Shown here: positions 33,172-40,326 of the stretch, in pieces
How the letters are laid out: each line of letters begins with the position of its first letter
Position numbering within the stretch: position 1 is the stretch's first letter
Virus record (IMG/VR): IMGVR_UViG_3300036402_000117
Location: 1 to 44,524 of that record
Direction: 5' to 3' (one strand)
DNA length: 44,524 nucleotides
From: a virus
Notes under the pieces: generated by a model
What the model was told of the DNA's origin: nothing
Database searches by the model: none
Seen by the model: only the letters and a program-made list of their open reading frames with translations
Position numbers and translations under genes: made by a program

Positions 33172-33438
33172 ATGAACGCACCCGACAAGACCCGTGACCA
33201 ACTGATCGCCGACGAGCGCGCGGCCGAGCGTCGCGTCGTCGAGGCAGAAGTTGCCCAGCGCCTCGCTGAGGCGATCGGCACGCTGGAAGAAGTTGCCGCC
33301 GCCCGCGACGCGGTCGTCACGGCGCGCGCCGAGTCCCTCGCGATCCGGCAGACGATGCAGGAGGGCCTTGCCGCGTGGACGCGGTACGCTGCCTACCTCG
33401 AGGCGGTGGCGCACGCGCACGACGCGCTGGGAGGCTGA
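33172..33438 (+). CDS. Small helical (coiled-coil) protein
   Basis: An 88-aa protein from ATG 33172. Almost all of it is one predicted long helix with heptad-like spacing (DQLIADERAAERRVVEAEVAQRLAEAIGTLEEVAAARDAVV). It precedes the fibre gene by three bases. It may be a trimerising or assembly factor for the fibre, but no family is recognised. Confidence 0.5.
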   Translation: MNAPDKTRDQLIADERAAERRVVEAEVAQRLAEAIGTLEEVAAARDAVVTARAESLAIRQTMQEGLAAWTRYAAYLEAVAHAHDALGG

Positions 33439-33441
33439 CGC

Positions 33442-34794
33442 ATGGCACTCTCTCGATCCTCCGTCCTGCACTACTGGTCCAGCCGGTACGGCCCGCTCCC
33501 GGTCATTGGTGGCAAGCCGGTACACTCGCGCAACTCGGCTGGTTTCGTCGCCGACGGGCGCGGCGAGTGGTACAACGCCATCATCAACACGCCGCGCTTC
33601 GCGACGGAGGTTGACAAGTCGACCCCGGCGAACGAGCGGCGGGCGATGCTTCTCCTGGAAGGCGCCCGACCCAATCAGCTCACGCGCAGTAACGATCTCT
33701 CCCATGCGGCGTGGACGACCGCATCCGGCACGGGCACCGCGTCGCTCAACGCCATCGGGATGGACGGTTCGCCGAACGCCGCGACCACGCTGACCGATAG
33801 CGATGCCGCCGGCTTCTACGGCCGTTATAACTCGGTGACCATCGCCAACGACGGCGACACCCTTGCCGCGCGATTCTGGATTCTCAAGGACAGCAACACC
33901 ACTCGCTTCCCGATCCTCGTCTTCGGCCTGCAGGGTGGCGTGACGCCAAAGACGCAGGACATCATGCTCAACACCTCAACCGGCGCCATCGCGTCCAGCT
34001 CGATCTCCGGGGGCGGCAGTGCCGGGGCGTATGCCGTGTTCGACGATGGATTGTACTGGCAGATCGTAATCCACCTGCAGAATAACGCGACCGGCAATAC
34101 GACCGCGCGCGCGTCGGTGTACCCGGCAGGCGGATCGGTGATGGGCACGGAAGCGGCCGCTTCGACCGGCAGTTGCGTCGTCGGCAACGTACACGTCGAG
34201 CCCAACGCGACAGCAGGCATCACGCGCGGCACGCCGATCTTCACCGCTGCGGGCGCCGCAAGCCGCTCGGCTGACAGCTTCTACTGGAACTTCCCGGCGC
34301 CACCACAGGCGATGATGATCCACTCTCGGCATGTCGAGAGTGGCGGCGATTCGGCACGCCGCATATTCGAGATCAGCAGCGCCACTGAGACCGGCCCGGT
34401 CTTCGCCGCCTTTATCTCCGGCGGTTTCTATGCCATCCAGCACTACAACGGGGTTGGATCGGTCACGCAGACCCTTGGCGCGGCGCCGGCCCTGGGCGAT
34501 ACGGTCGACTTGGCCGCGCTCCTCACGCCGACCGGGCAGGTGCAACTCATTCAGTCGATCAACGGCGCGGCCGTGAGCACCTCCGCGCTATCCGGTGCGC
34601 TCTCTCTCCCGGCCGCGTGGGGAGATACGAAGCTCTGGCTCGGCGCCGTGGGTGCCGTTGCCAGCTCATTCGGGCTGAATCGGCATGCAGAGATTCGCGC
34701 AGTTAAGTACGGCGACGTAGCGGCCGTGACGTCGCAGGGCATCATGGACGAGCTCCGCGGGTTCGAGCTCGGCCCCAACGGAGATCAGCTCTAA
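33442..34794 (+). CDS. Tail fibre or receptor-binding protein
   Basis: A 450-aa protein. It contains LLLEGARPNQLTRSNDLSHAAWT, a motif shared with many phage fibres and carbohydrate-binding tail proteins. Beta-sandwich segments follow (AARFWILKDSNTTRFPILVFGLQGG, YWQIVIHLQNNATGNTTARASVYPAGG) and a later jelly-roll-like SRSADSFYWNFPAPPQAMMIHSRH. It probably decides host binding, together with the tail tip gene. Its end overlaps the next start (TAATG). Confidence 0.7.
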   Translation: MALSRSSVLHYWSSRYGPLPVIGGKPVHSRNSAGFVADGRGEWYNAIINTPRFATEVDKSTPANERRAMLLLEGARPNQLTRSNDLSHAAWTTASGTGTASLNAIGMDGSPNAATTLTDSDAAGFYGRYNSVTIANDGDTLAARFWILKDSNTTRFPILVFGLQGGVTPKTQDIMLNTSTGAIASSSISGGGSAGAYAVFDDGLYWQIVIHLQNNATGNTTARASVYPAGGSVMGTEAAASTGSCVVGNVHVEPNATAGITRGTPIFTAAGAASRSADSFYWNFPAPPQAMMIHSRHVESGGDSARRIFEISSATETGPVFAAFISGGFYAIQHYNGVGSVTQTLGAAPALGDTVDLAALLTPTGQVQLIQSINGAAVSTSALSGALSLPAAWGDTKLWLGAVGAVASSFGLNRHAEIRAVKYGDVAAVTSQGIMDELRGFELGPNGDQL

Positions 34795-35390
34795 TGCACC
34801 GCATCATCCACACGCTCCGGCAGATCGCCGCGGCCGACCTCCCGACCGTTACGTCGCTCGACGGCACCACGCGGACGATGACGGCCGGCGAGCTGCTCAA
34901 CGTCGGGATCGTCCACCTCCACGACGACGTGTACGACTGCGTCGAGCAGCACCGGAGCGACGACGACGAGGCCGCGGCGACCGGCGTGCGGACCTGGGCG
35001 CCGCACGGCGAGCCGCTGCCTGGGACGCCGATCAGCGCCGGCTCGCACCGGGAGCGCTACGCCCGTGTCCCGGCGGAGCATGCGCCCAAGGTGTTCCGAG
35101 CGCAGGTCATCCGCTCCGCTGATCCGGCGGCACCCGCCGCGACGATCGTCACGGCGAACCTCACCGAGGTGGCGACCGCGATCGCGGAGTACGTCGGCGA
35201 CGTCTCCGGCGCGCCGCTCGTCGATCTCTCTGGCCCGGCGGCTGTGCTCAAGGAGGCGCAGCGCCTGGTCCAGATCCCTGACAACGGGATCGACCGACAC
35301 GTCGTTCCGATGGCCACCGTCGACCCCGGCGATGTCGTCGAAGCCGACCGGATCATCCCGCATCGCTGGCACGGGGAGTCCCACCGCTAA
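34794..35390 (+). CDS. Hypothetical protein after the fibre gene
   Basis: A 198-aa protein from ATG 34794. The N-terminal stretch (RIIHTLRQIAAADLPTVTSLDGTTRTMTAGELLNVGIVHLHDDVYD) is mixed helix and strand, and the rest is Ala/Pro/Asp-rich. A tail-fibre assembly or accessory role is only suggested by location. The gene is the last of the tail block. Confidence 0.5.
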   Translation: MHRIIHTLRQIAAADLPTVTSLDGTTRTMTAGELLNVGIVHLHDDVYDCVEQHRSDDDEAAATGVRTWAPHGEPLPGTPISAGSHRERYARVPAEHAPKVFRAQVIRSADPAAPAATIVTANLTEVATAIAEYVGDVSGAPLVDLSGPAAVLKEAQRLVQIPDNGIDRHVVPMATVDPGDVVEADRIIPHRWHGESHR

Positions 35391-35416
35391 CGCTGGCTCG
35401 TTTGAAACACCCGTAG

Positions 35417-35511
35417 TAGACTGAGACCAGGCCCGCTGACGGGCCACCCTAGCCGCCGTATCTGACACCGGCACCCAACGACCCTCCCCAGGGTCGACGG
35501 GTGCCGTCGTC
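35417..35511 (+). promoter_or_regulatory. Structured leader with promoter-like word, copy 2, before the lysis genes
   Basis: TAGACT (35417-35422) is followed by a hairpin GCCCG/CGGGC (35431-35443), the conserved linker with ACCCTAGCCGCCGTA, and a stem GACACCGGCACCC (35464-35476) with GGGTGCCGTCGTC (499-511 of the same line), 11 of 13 pairs. An inner CGACCCT/AGGGTCG stem is present. The 32-base core at 35444-35475 matches 14316-14347 with one difference. See copy 1 for possible roles. Confidence 0.6.
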
Positions 35512-35541
35512 GTTTCTGGACCTTCTCCGGACGAACCGCCG

Positions 35542-35877
35542 ATGACGCTGCTCTCCCTCCTCCAAACCGCCCAGGCTGTCGCCGTGGCTGCGCAGGATTC
35601 GGCTGCGGGCGACTACCTCGTGCGCGGCGCCATCGCGCTCATCCTCGGGCTCCAGGCGTGGAGCATCCGGACGGTCAACAAGACGCGCGAGGACCTGGGC
35701 GTGATCACCCAGGCGCTCTTCGGCCGCCGCGGTGACAATGGCATCGAGCGCACGGTCGAAGCGCACGGGGCCGAGCTCGTCGACCACGACCGGCGGCTCA
35801 CACAGAGCGAGGGTCGCCTTGACCGGATCGATGTCGAGCGACGGCCGTTGGCTCCGCATCGCGGAGGGATCACATGA
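35542..35877 (+). CDS. Membrane-anchored coiled-coil protein, lysis block
   Basis: A 111-aa protein from ATG 35542. A membrane helix (YLVRGAIALILGLQAWSI, about 25-42) is followed by a charged coil (RTVNKTREDLGVITQALFG...ELVDHDRRLTQSEGRLDRID). This layout resembles XhlA-like or holin-associated phage proteins. It is the first gene after the second structured leader and precedes a candidate holin and the endolysin. Role in lysis is inferred from order. Confidence 0.6.
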   Translation: MTLLSLLQTAQAVAVAAQDSAAGDYLVRGAIALILGLQAWSIRTVNKTREDLGVITQALFGRRGDNGIERTVEAHGAELVDHDRRLTQSEGRLDRIDVERRPLAPHRGGIT

Positions 35878-36170
35878 TCGACCTCCGTCGCCTCCTCGGC
35901 CTCCTTGCCTCGTTCCTCATCGGCCTTGGCCTCATCTGGTACGCCCACGAGCACCTCGAGCGGGAGCTCGCGCGGCCCGAGCGCTCGATGGCCCTGCTCG
36001 CGATCTACGGCGTGATCGGGCTGCTCGGCATGCTGATCGTGCCGACGATCCGTGACCGCGTGATCCCCGCCGCAAAGACCGGCTTCACCCTCGCGAGCCT
36101 GGGCCGCCGCGCGTATGACGGCAAGGCGGTGGTCGACGACGCGCCTCCTTCCAAGGACAGTGCCCCATGA
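35874..36170 (+). CDS. Putative holin
   Basis: A 98-aa protein from ATG 35874 with two membrane helices (LLGLLASFLIGLGLIWYAH, and MALLAIYGVIGLLGMLIVP) and a charged, soluble C-terminus. Size and two-helix plan fit a class II-like holin. It lies immediately upstream of the endolysin. Holins are diverse, so the call rests on topology and position. Confidence 0.6.
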   Translation: MIDLRRLLGLLASFLIGLGLIWYAHEHLERELARPERSMALLAIYGVIGLLGMLIVPTIRDRVIPAAKTGFTLASLGRRAYDGKAVVDDAPPSKDSAP

Positions 36171-36691
36171 TCCCCGCCGAACTGCTTCGGACGGAGTCCT
36201 CGCTCGTCATCAACATCCTGCAGGCCTCGACGGACCTCATCGCGGTCTGCGAGGATCCGCCGGGATCCAACCGCGGCGAGGACATCGACGCCTGGGCGAA
36301 GAAGTTCGGGAGCCCGCCCGGCTCCTACTGGTGCGCGCTCATGCAGGGCGAGATCGCCGATCGTTCGCACTCCTGGCGGCCGACCCACGACGTCGGCAGC
36401 TGTGACGAGTGGTACCTGCAGGGCACGAAGGCGGGCCTCCTGATCATGGACCCGCGGCCTGGAGCGATCGTGCTGTACACGAACGGCACGCGCCTCGAGG
36501 GCGGGCGGTACGACGGCCGCCTCGACGCGACGCACATCGGCCGGGTGATCCGCGCGACGCCGGTGCCGATGGCGATCGAAGGCAATACCACGCTGGGCAA
36601 GTACGACCGGAATGGGTTCGTCTCCACGCTGAAGCAGATCGAGAAAGCGCGAGTGCTCTGCTACCTGGCCCCGGCGCCGAGGGCCGCATGA
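36167..36691 (+). CDS. Endolysin, CHAP/NlpC-P60-like peptidase
   Basis: A 174-aa protein with the Cys-His arrangement of amidohydrolase endolysins: Cys56 in GSYWCALMQGEIAD, then CDEWYLQG, PRPGAIVLY, and His123 in DATHIGRVI followed by EGNTTLG. These enzymes cut peptidoglycan peptide bonds. There is no signal peptide, so it needs the upstream holin to reach the wall. It overlaps both neighbours by 4 bases. Confidence 0.8.
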   Translation: MIPAELLRTESSLVINILQASTDLIAVCEDPPGSNRGEDIDAWAKKFGSPPGSYWCALMQGEIADRSHSWRPTHDVGSCDEWYLQGTKAGLLIMDPRPGAIVLYTNGTRLEGGRYDGRLDATHIGRVIRATPVPMAIEGNTTLGKYDRNGFVSTLKQIEKARVLCYLAPAPRAA

Positions 36692-37215
36692 AGTGGCTCG
36701 CGCAGGTCCCGGGGATCGCCTGGGTGATCGCCGGCGTGCTGATGCTGATCGTCGTCGGCTACTGCGCCGGGGTCCGCGCCGGTGCCGTGAAGGTGCACCG
36801 CGCGGCCCTCGAGGACTCGACCGGCACGCAGCTGGCGGCCGTCGCCACCGCCACGACGAAGAGCGATCGCGTCGTCGCCATCGCGCACCGCGCCCGGGCG
36901 ATCTCTGGATCCGGGCGGGCGAAGCGCGAGCTCGCGCGGCTCGCGGTGGCCGCGGCGTTGGACTCGGCGCCACCGGCGATCGTGCAGCTGGTCCACTCCG
37001 ACGACGCCCTCCTGCGGCAGGACTCGGTCACCATCGCCGTCCAGGCCGCGGCGATCGACACGCTGCTCCTCGAGCGGGCGGCGCGCCAGCAGCTCGACAC
37101 GCTCCGGGCGCACGAGCTCGCGCTCGGGGCGAATGACGCCGGCCGTGCCCTCCCCATCGTCTTCGTGCTCGCGACTGCGACCGCCGTCCTCACCCTGTTG
37201 CACCTGGTCCGATGA
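36688..37215 (+). CDS. Spanin-like protein with membrane helices at both ends
   Basis: A 175-aa protein from ATG 36688. The N-terminus is a clear membrane anchor (VPGIAWVIAGVLMLIVVGYCAG), the centre is Ala-rich helical (RAKRELARLAVAAAL, TLLLERAARQQLDTLRAHE), and the C-terminus is a second hydrophobic helix (LPIVFVLATATAVLTLLHLV). A single-anchor i-spanin (Rz) normally lacks the second helix, and no lipobox for a u-spanin is visible. Position after the endolysin supports an outer-membrane-disruption role, but the topology is unusual. Confidence 0.5.
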   Translation: MKWLAQVPGIAWVIAGVLMLIVVGYCAGVRAGAVKVHRAALEDSTGTQLAAVATATTKSDRVVAIAHRARAISGSGRAKRELARLAVAAALDSAPPAIVQLVHSDDALLRQDSVTIAVQAAAIDTLLLERAARQQLDTLRAHELALGANDAGRALPIVFVLATATAVLTLLHLVR

Positions 37216-37472
37216 GAGCCGCCAGTATTCCCGGCGTTCAGCATTACGTGTTCGACCATGCCGCCCTGCCGGCGTGGACCGGGCCCGTCGTTCGGCTGGG
37301 CGACCTGTCCGCAGCGGAGCGGGTCGAGCTCGGCGATCGGACGCTCGCCCGGCCGCGGAGCGTGCACCTCACCTGGCGCTGCGCAGCGCGCCATTGCCGA
37401 CAGTTCACGATGCACGGCGCGTACAAAATCGGGCGGTGCAACTTCTGCCACGAGCCGCGGCCGAGCGCCTAG
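37212..37472 (+). CDS. Small zinc-ribbon protein
   Basis: An 86-aa protein from ATG 37212 (ATGA overlap). The C-terminal half reads CAARHCRQFTM...GRCNFCHEP, a clear CxxxxC...CxxC-type metal site. The N-terminal part is a short strand region. Function is unknown. Confidence 0.55.
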   Translation: MRAASIPGVQHYVFDHAALPAWTGPVVRLGDLSAAERVELGDRTLARPRSVHLTWRCAARHCRQFTMHGAYKIGRCNFCHEPRPSA

Positions 37473-37533
37473 TAGTGCGGTGAGACGAGGACGGCCAGCC
37501 TGGCAAGGCACACCCTATGCGCCAATTCAAGAC

Positions 37534-37878
37534 ATGAGGAGTCCCATTCCCTACGCCGAGATCGAGCCCTATCTCGACCTCGGCATTCGCCCGATCGTAG
37601 CGCTCTTGCGCGCTCACCACATCGAGACGGTCGAGTCGTGCGAAGGGGGAACCGGGCATTGCTTTCCGGTGCCGACGGTGCGGTTCTCCGGCGACCGCAC
37701 GATTGGCTTCCGCGCGTTCGCGCTCGCGACGGAACACGGCTACGCGATCGCCGACCTGAAGCGCTGTTGGTCCATCGTCGACGGCGAGCCAGTGGGGCCG
37801 GAGTGGGAGATGACGCTGGCCCGGCGGGGAGCTCCTGGCGAACCGGAGCCTCCGCCGGACGTAGCGCGCGGATGCTAG
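37534..37878 (+). CDS. Conserved phage hypothetical protein
   Basis: A 114-aa protein from ATG 37534. It has LLRAHHIETVESCEGGTGHCFPVPTVRF followed by GFRAFALATEHGYAIADLKRCWSIVDGEPVGPEWEMTL, a pattern repeated in short phage proteins of unknown function. The C-terminus is Pro-rich. Its stop shares bases with the stop of the opposed gene at 37875. Confidence 0.6.
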   Translation: MRSPIPYAEIEPYLDLGIRPIVALLRAHHIETVESCEGGTGHCFPVPTVRFSGDRTIGFRAFALATEHGYAIADLKRCWSIVDGEPVGPEWEMTLARRGAPGEPEPPPDVARGC

Positions 37879-38036
37879 CAGCCGCTGGTGCGCACCAGGT
37901 GCTTGCACTCCTCGCACATCGGCTTCCCGCCGTCGCCTTGCCTGAGGTTCTCCGATTCGATGTTGTTCCCGGTGTTGCAGTTCGTACAGACGTGGTGCAC
38001 CGTCGACTTCACCGAATGCCACGGGGATTTCCGCAT
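37875..38036 (-). CDS. Small zinc-ribbon protein on the - strand, short gene
   Basis: A 53-aa protein from ATG 38036 to TAG 37875. The motif VCTNCNTGNNIESENLRQGDGGKPMCEECKHL is a compact four-Cys ribbon (Cys pairs CTNC and CEEC) of the kind seen in small conserved proteins. GTGAGG (38045-38040) provides a ribosome-binding site. It is below the usual size cut and is easily missed. Its last bases overlap the end of the gene on the + strand. Function is unknown. Confidence 0.6.
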   Translation of the reverse strand: MRKSPWHSVKSTVHHVCTNCNTGNNIESENLRQGDGGKPMCEECKHLVRTSGC

Positions 38037-38156
38037 CGTGCCTCACAGGTGAGGGGAGGACGATACGCTACGCGAGTCGGGCAGCACCGCTAGGGCGCAT
38101 CCCGCCAGAGGTTCCATGGTGAAACGAGCACGCTGAGAGTCGTCTCAGGAAACGTC

Positions 38157-38188
38157 GACGGCCAGCGCCGACATGAGCGCTGGCCGTC
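38157..38188. terminator. Strong hairpin between - strand genes, likely bidirectional terminator
   Basis: GACGGCCAGCGC (38157-38168) pairs perfectly with GCGCTGGCCGTC (38177-38188), a 12-bp stem. Short T-runs lie on both sides (GTTTCC on the - strand side, TGTC on the + side). It would end the immunity transcript coming from 38847 downwards. Confidence 0.6.
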
Positions 38189-38265
38189 TGTCATCTCAGG
38201 CAGTCGTTCGATCCCGCCGCATCGCGAGACCCGAGGAGAGTCTACGCTGCAGCGTCAGCGGGGCG

Positions 38266-38847
38266 TCACCGATCGGAAGAGGTGGCCTTCTTCTTCGGGG
38301 TCGCCTTTTCCTTCATCCGCCATTCGATCGACCCGCCCATCAGTTCCTTGAAGTCGATCTGGGTCGGGCGTAATGCCGGATTCTCCGACATCATCACCTT
38401 AAACGGTGAAGTCTGGCCAGGCAGAATCGGGTTCAGCTCAATGAGTGTCGACTCACTGGTCGCGTGCTCGCCGCTCTTCGTCGAAAAGGTTACCAACGCC
38501 TCAACGTTTTTCAGCGACTGCGCGGAGATGTTCTTGACTCGCCCTTCAACAATTGCGTACCCATACTCGGTGTGCCAGCTCCACGACTGCAACTCGAGCA
38601 ATGGAACTGCCGGCGCCGCGACAGCGGCAGAACTGTACGAGGATGGCGAGGATGACGATTTGTTCCCACCAACGACTCCACCGATGACCGCGAGGACGAT
38701 GATCGACAGACATCCCCACGCCACGCATCCGGTCTGTTGTTTGGTCGCGGCTACCGGCGCTGGTTTATGAGGGCGCCCACAATTGGGGCACGCGGCGGCG
38801 GCATCCGAGAATTCCTTTCCGCAGTCCGGGCACTTGATCAAGGCCAT
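38266..38847 (-). CDS. Zinc-ribbon membrane protein with extracellular FxLYD-like domain
   Basis: A 193-aa protein. Cys6, Cys9, Cys20 and Cys23 form a zinc ribbon at the N-terminus (CPDCGKEF, CPNCGRP). A membrane helix follows at about 43-60 (WGCLSIIVLAVIGGVVGG), then a Ser-rich linker and a beta domain with GRVKNISAQSLKNVEALVTFSTKSG, the pattern of FxLYD-type domains. A hand count of one line gave 57% GC, lower than the neighbours. It is the third gene of the leftward immunity operon. A conversion or exclusion function is plausible but not shown. Confidence 0.65.
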   Translation of the reverse strand: MALIKCPDCGKEFSDAAAACPNCGRPHKPAPVAATKQQTGCVAWGCLSIIVLAVIGGVVGGNKSSSSPSSYSSAAVAAPAVPLLELQSWSWHTEYGYAIVEGRVKNISAQSLKNVEALVTFSTKSGEHATSESTLIELNPILPGQTSPFKVMMSENPALRPTQIDFKELMGGSIEWRMKEKATPKKKATSSDR

Positions 38848-38873
38848 TGGCGCTCTCCTGTTCGATCATAGGT

Positions 38874-39350
38874 CTAGCTCAGTGGCTTCCGAATCTGCAG
38901 GCGGCGCAGGTTCCGGAGTGCATGCTGCAGCGCAGTCTCCTGCTCCGGGATGGGGATGAACGGTCGCGACCGCGTCGGGCCCATCAGCACCAGCTCGGCG
39001 AAGAGCTCCGCATCATCCTCCCGCGGATCCGCGCCCCAGTGGGTGTCCATGTTGTAGACGCGCTCCCAGCGGTCGTGCTGCGTATCGTGGTGACACCACA
39101 GATGCCCGAGCTCGTGCGCGCCCAGGTAGAGGTGTCGCCGGCGCGGGGCGCCCGGGCTGAGGAGGATCGCCCACCGGCCGCCGTACGGCACCAGCTGCGC
39201 GGGGCGCGGCATCTCCACCGGCGACTGGCGGATCTTCACCTGCTCGCGCTCGCAGATCCGAGTGAACGCGGGCCACGTGAGGGGACGGGCGAGCTCCGGG
39301 TGCAGGTCGCGCTTGCGGGCGATGACGTCCGCGATCTGCTCCACCTTCAC
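38874..39350 (-). CDS. ImmA/IrrE-family metallopeptidase
   Basis: A 158-aa zinc peptidase. The catalytic motif is HELGH at residues 79-83 (ARRRHLYLGAHELGHLWCHH nearby), and an acidic partner lies in DDAELFAELVLM near 122-133. ImmA-type enzymes cleave the repressor encoded beside them when the host is stressed, and so induce the element. Its start overlaps the repressor gene by 4 bases (ATGA on the - strand), so the two are translationally coupled. The pair resembles ImmR/ImmA of ICEBs1. Confidence 0.85.
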   Translation of the reverse strand: MKVEQIADVIARKRDLHPELARPLTWPAFTRICEREQVKIRQSPVEMPRPAQLVPYGGRWAILLSPGAPRRRHLYLGAHELGHLWCHHDTQHDRWERVYNMDTHWGADPREDDAELFAELVLMGPTRSRPFIPIPEQETALQHALRNLRRLQIRKPLS

Positions 39351-39901
39351 GAGATCTTCCTCCCGCGTTCGTTGAGCTCCGGGATCACGACGCCCTCCCC
39401 GATCGCCTTCATGCCGCGCAGCACCTGGTCTTCGTTGAACTCACTCAACGCGCCCCCCTTGTAAAAGGTGAAGAGCTGCGGGGACTGCATGAGACTCAAG
39501 GCCTCATCGATCTCCTCGTCCGACGCGCCGCCTCTGATCAGGCGCAACCGGAACTCGCCGAGGTACTCGCGAACCGAGAGCGGAAGGGCGCGGGCGTGCC
39601 GCGGCGCACTCCGCGATAGTCTCGCGAGCTCGTCGGCCTCCCGAGCCATCTCGTCGTCGTCCTGGGGCACACTGGCTCCCTTAAGGTCTGCCGCGACCCT
39701 GAAGAGCTCGTCAATGGGGAGCTCCAGCGCGTGCGCGAGGGCGGAGAGTCGGCCGGACGGAAGCGAGATCGCCCCGGCTTCGTACTTCACCACGGTCTGC
39801 TTATGGACGCCAAGCCGTTGCGCGAGCTCAGCTTGGGTGATCCCGAGCTTCTCGCGCTGCCGCTTAATCGATTCGGCCAGCCAGTTCGTCGCCACAGCCA
39901 C
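39347..39901 (-). CDS. XRE-family phage repressor (CI-like, ImmR-type)
   Basis: A 184-aa protein. Helix-turn-helix at about residues 9-60: SIKRQREKLGITQAELAQRLGVHKQTVVKYEAGAISLPS. The C-terminal half (about 70-184) is acidic and helical, with DDDEMAREADELARLS and no LexA-like Ser/Lys protease motif. That agrees with cleavage by the adjacent ImmA-type enzyme instead of self-cleavage. Start is GTG 39901 (alternative GTG 39895). It diverges from the Cro-like gene with operator half-sites between them. Confidence 0.85.
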   Translation of the reverse strand: MAVATNWLAESIKRQREKLGITQAELAQRLGVHKQTVVKYEAGAISLPSGRLSALAHALELPIDELFRVAADLKGASVPQDDDEMAREADELARLSRSAPRHARALPLSVREYLGEFRLRLIRGGASDEEIDEALSLMQSPQLFTFYKGGALSEFNEDQVLRGMKAIGEGVVIPELNERGRKIS

Positions 39902-39912
39902 AGACGCCCCAT

Positions 39913-39966
39913 GTTACCGGGCCAGGGTTACACCCCTTGACGGCGTAACCCTGACAGTGTTACCCT
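39913..39966. promoter_or_regulatory. Repressor operator and rightward early promoter
   Basis: GTTAC half-sites occur at 39913-39918, 39924-39931 (AGGGTTAC), 39945-39952 (GTAACCCT, the exact complement) and 39959-39966 (GTTACCCT). TTGACG at 39937-39942 with TACCCT at 39961-39966 (18-base spacing) makes a rightward promoter overlapped by these sites. Its leftward partner is not clear. Confidence 0.65.
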
Positions 39967-39996
39967 ATGTCACCGCTGCACGCTTACTCGCACCGG

Positions 39997-40245
39997 ATGA
40001 CGATGACCTCGTACCCCCGTAAGGCTGACAAGTCAGGCAAGCTAACGCCGCAGCAGCTGCGCCGAAAGATCGCGCTGCTCGAGGCTGGTTTGTCGATCGC
40101 TGACGTTGCGCGGAAGGCAGGCGTATCGCGCCAGACCGCGTGGGAAGTGCTGATGGACAAGTGCGCGAGCCAGCGGGTGCAGGAGGCGTACGCGCACGCA
40201 ACGGGCAAGGCGCTCGACTTCCTCTTCCCTTCCCGCGCGGCCTAG
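39997..40245 (+). CDS. Cro-like small HTH protein
   Basis: An 82-aa protein using ATG 39997 (ATG 40003 also possible). The HTH reads LRRKIALLEAGLSIADVARKAGVSRQTAWEVL at about residues 21-52, followed by CASQRVQEAYAHATGKALDFLF, a tail like those of small Cro/Ner-type regulators. ATG 39967 is in frame but sits on the -10 box, so it is unlikely to be used. It faces the repressor and should set the lytic direction. Confidence 0.7.
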   Translation: MTMTSYPRKADKSGKLTPQQLRRKIALLEAGLSIADVARKAGVSRQTAWEVLMDKCASQRVQEAYAHATGKALDFLFPSRAA

Positions 40246-40251
40246 CAGGAC

Positions 40252-40269
40252 CCCGCCGACGCCGGCGGG
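40252..40269 (+). terminator. Hairpin after the Cro-like gene
   Basis: CCCGCCG (40252-40258) pairs with CGGCGGG (40263-40269) around ACGC. There is no U-tract. It is a possible attenuator before the next early gene. Confidence 0.35.
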
Positions 40270-40326
40270 TGCAGGTGGTGGTGAACGAGTTGGTGGCATG
40301 ACCGCAATCCTACCCGTGAGGTTCCG

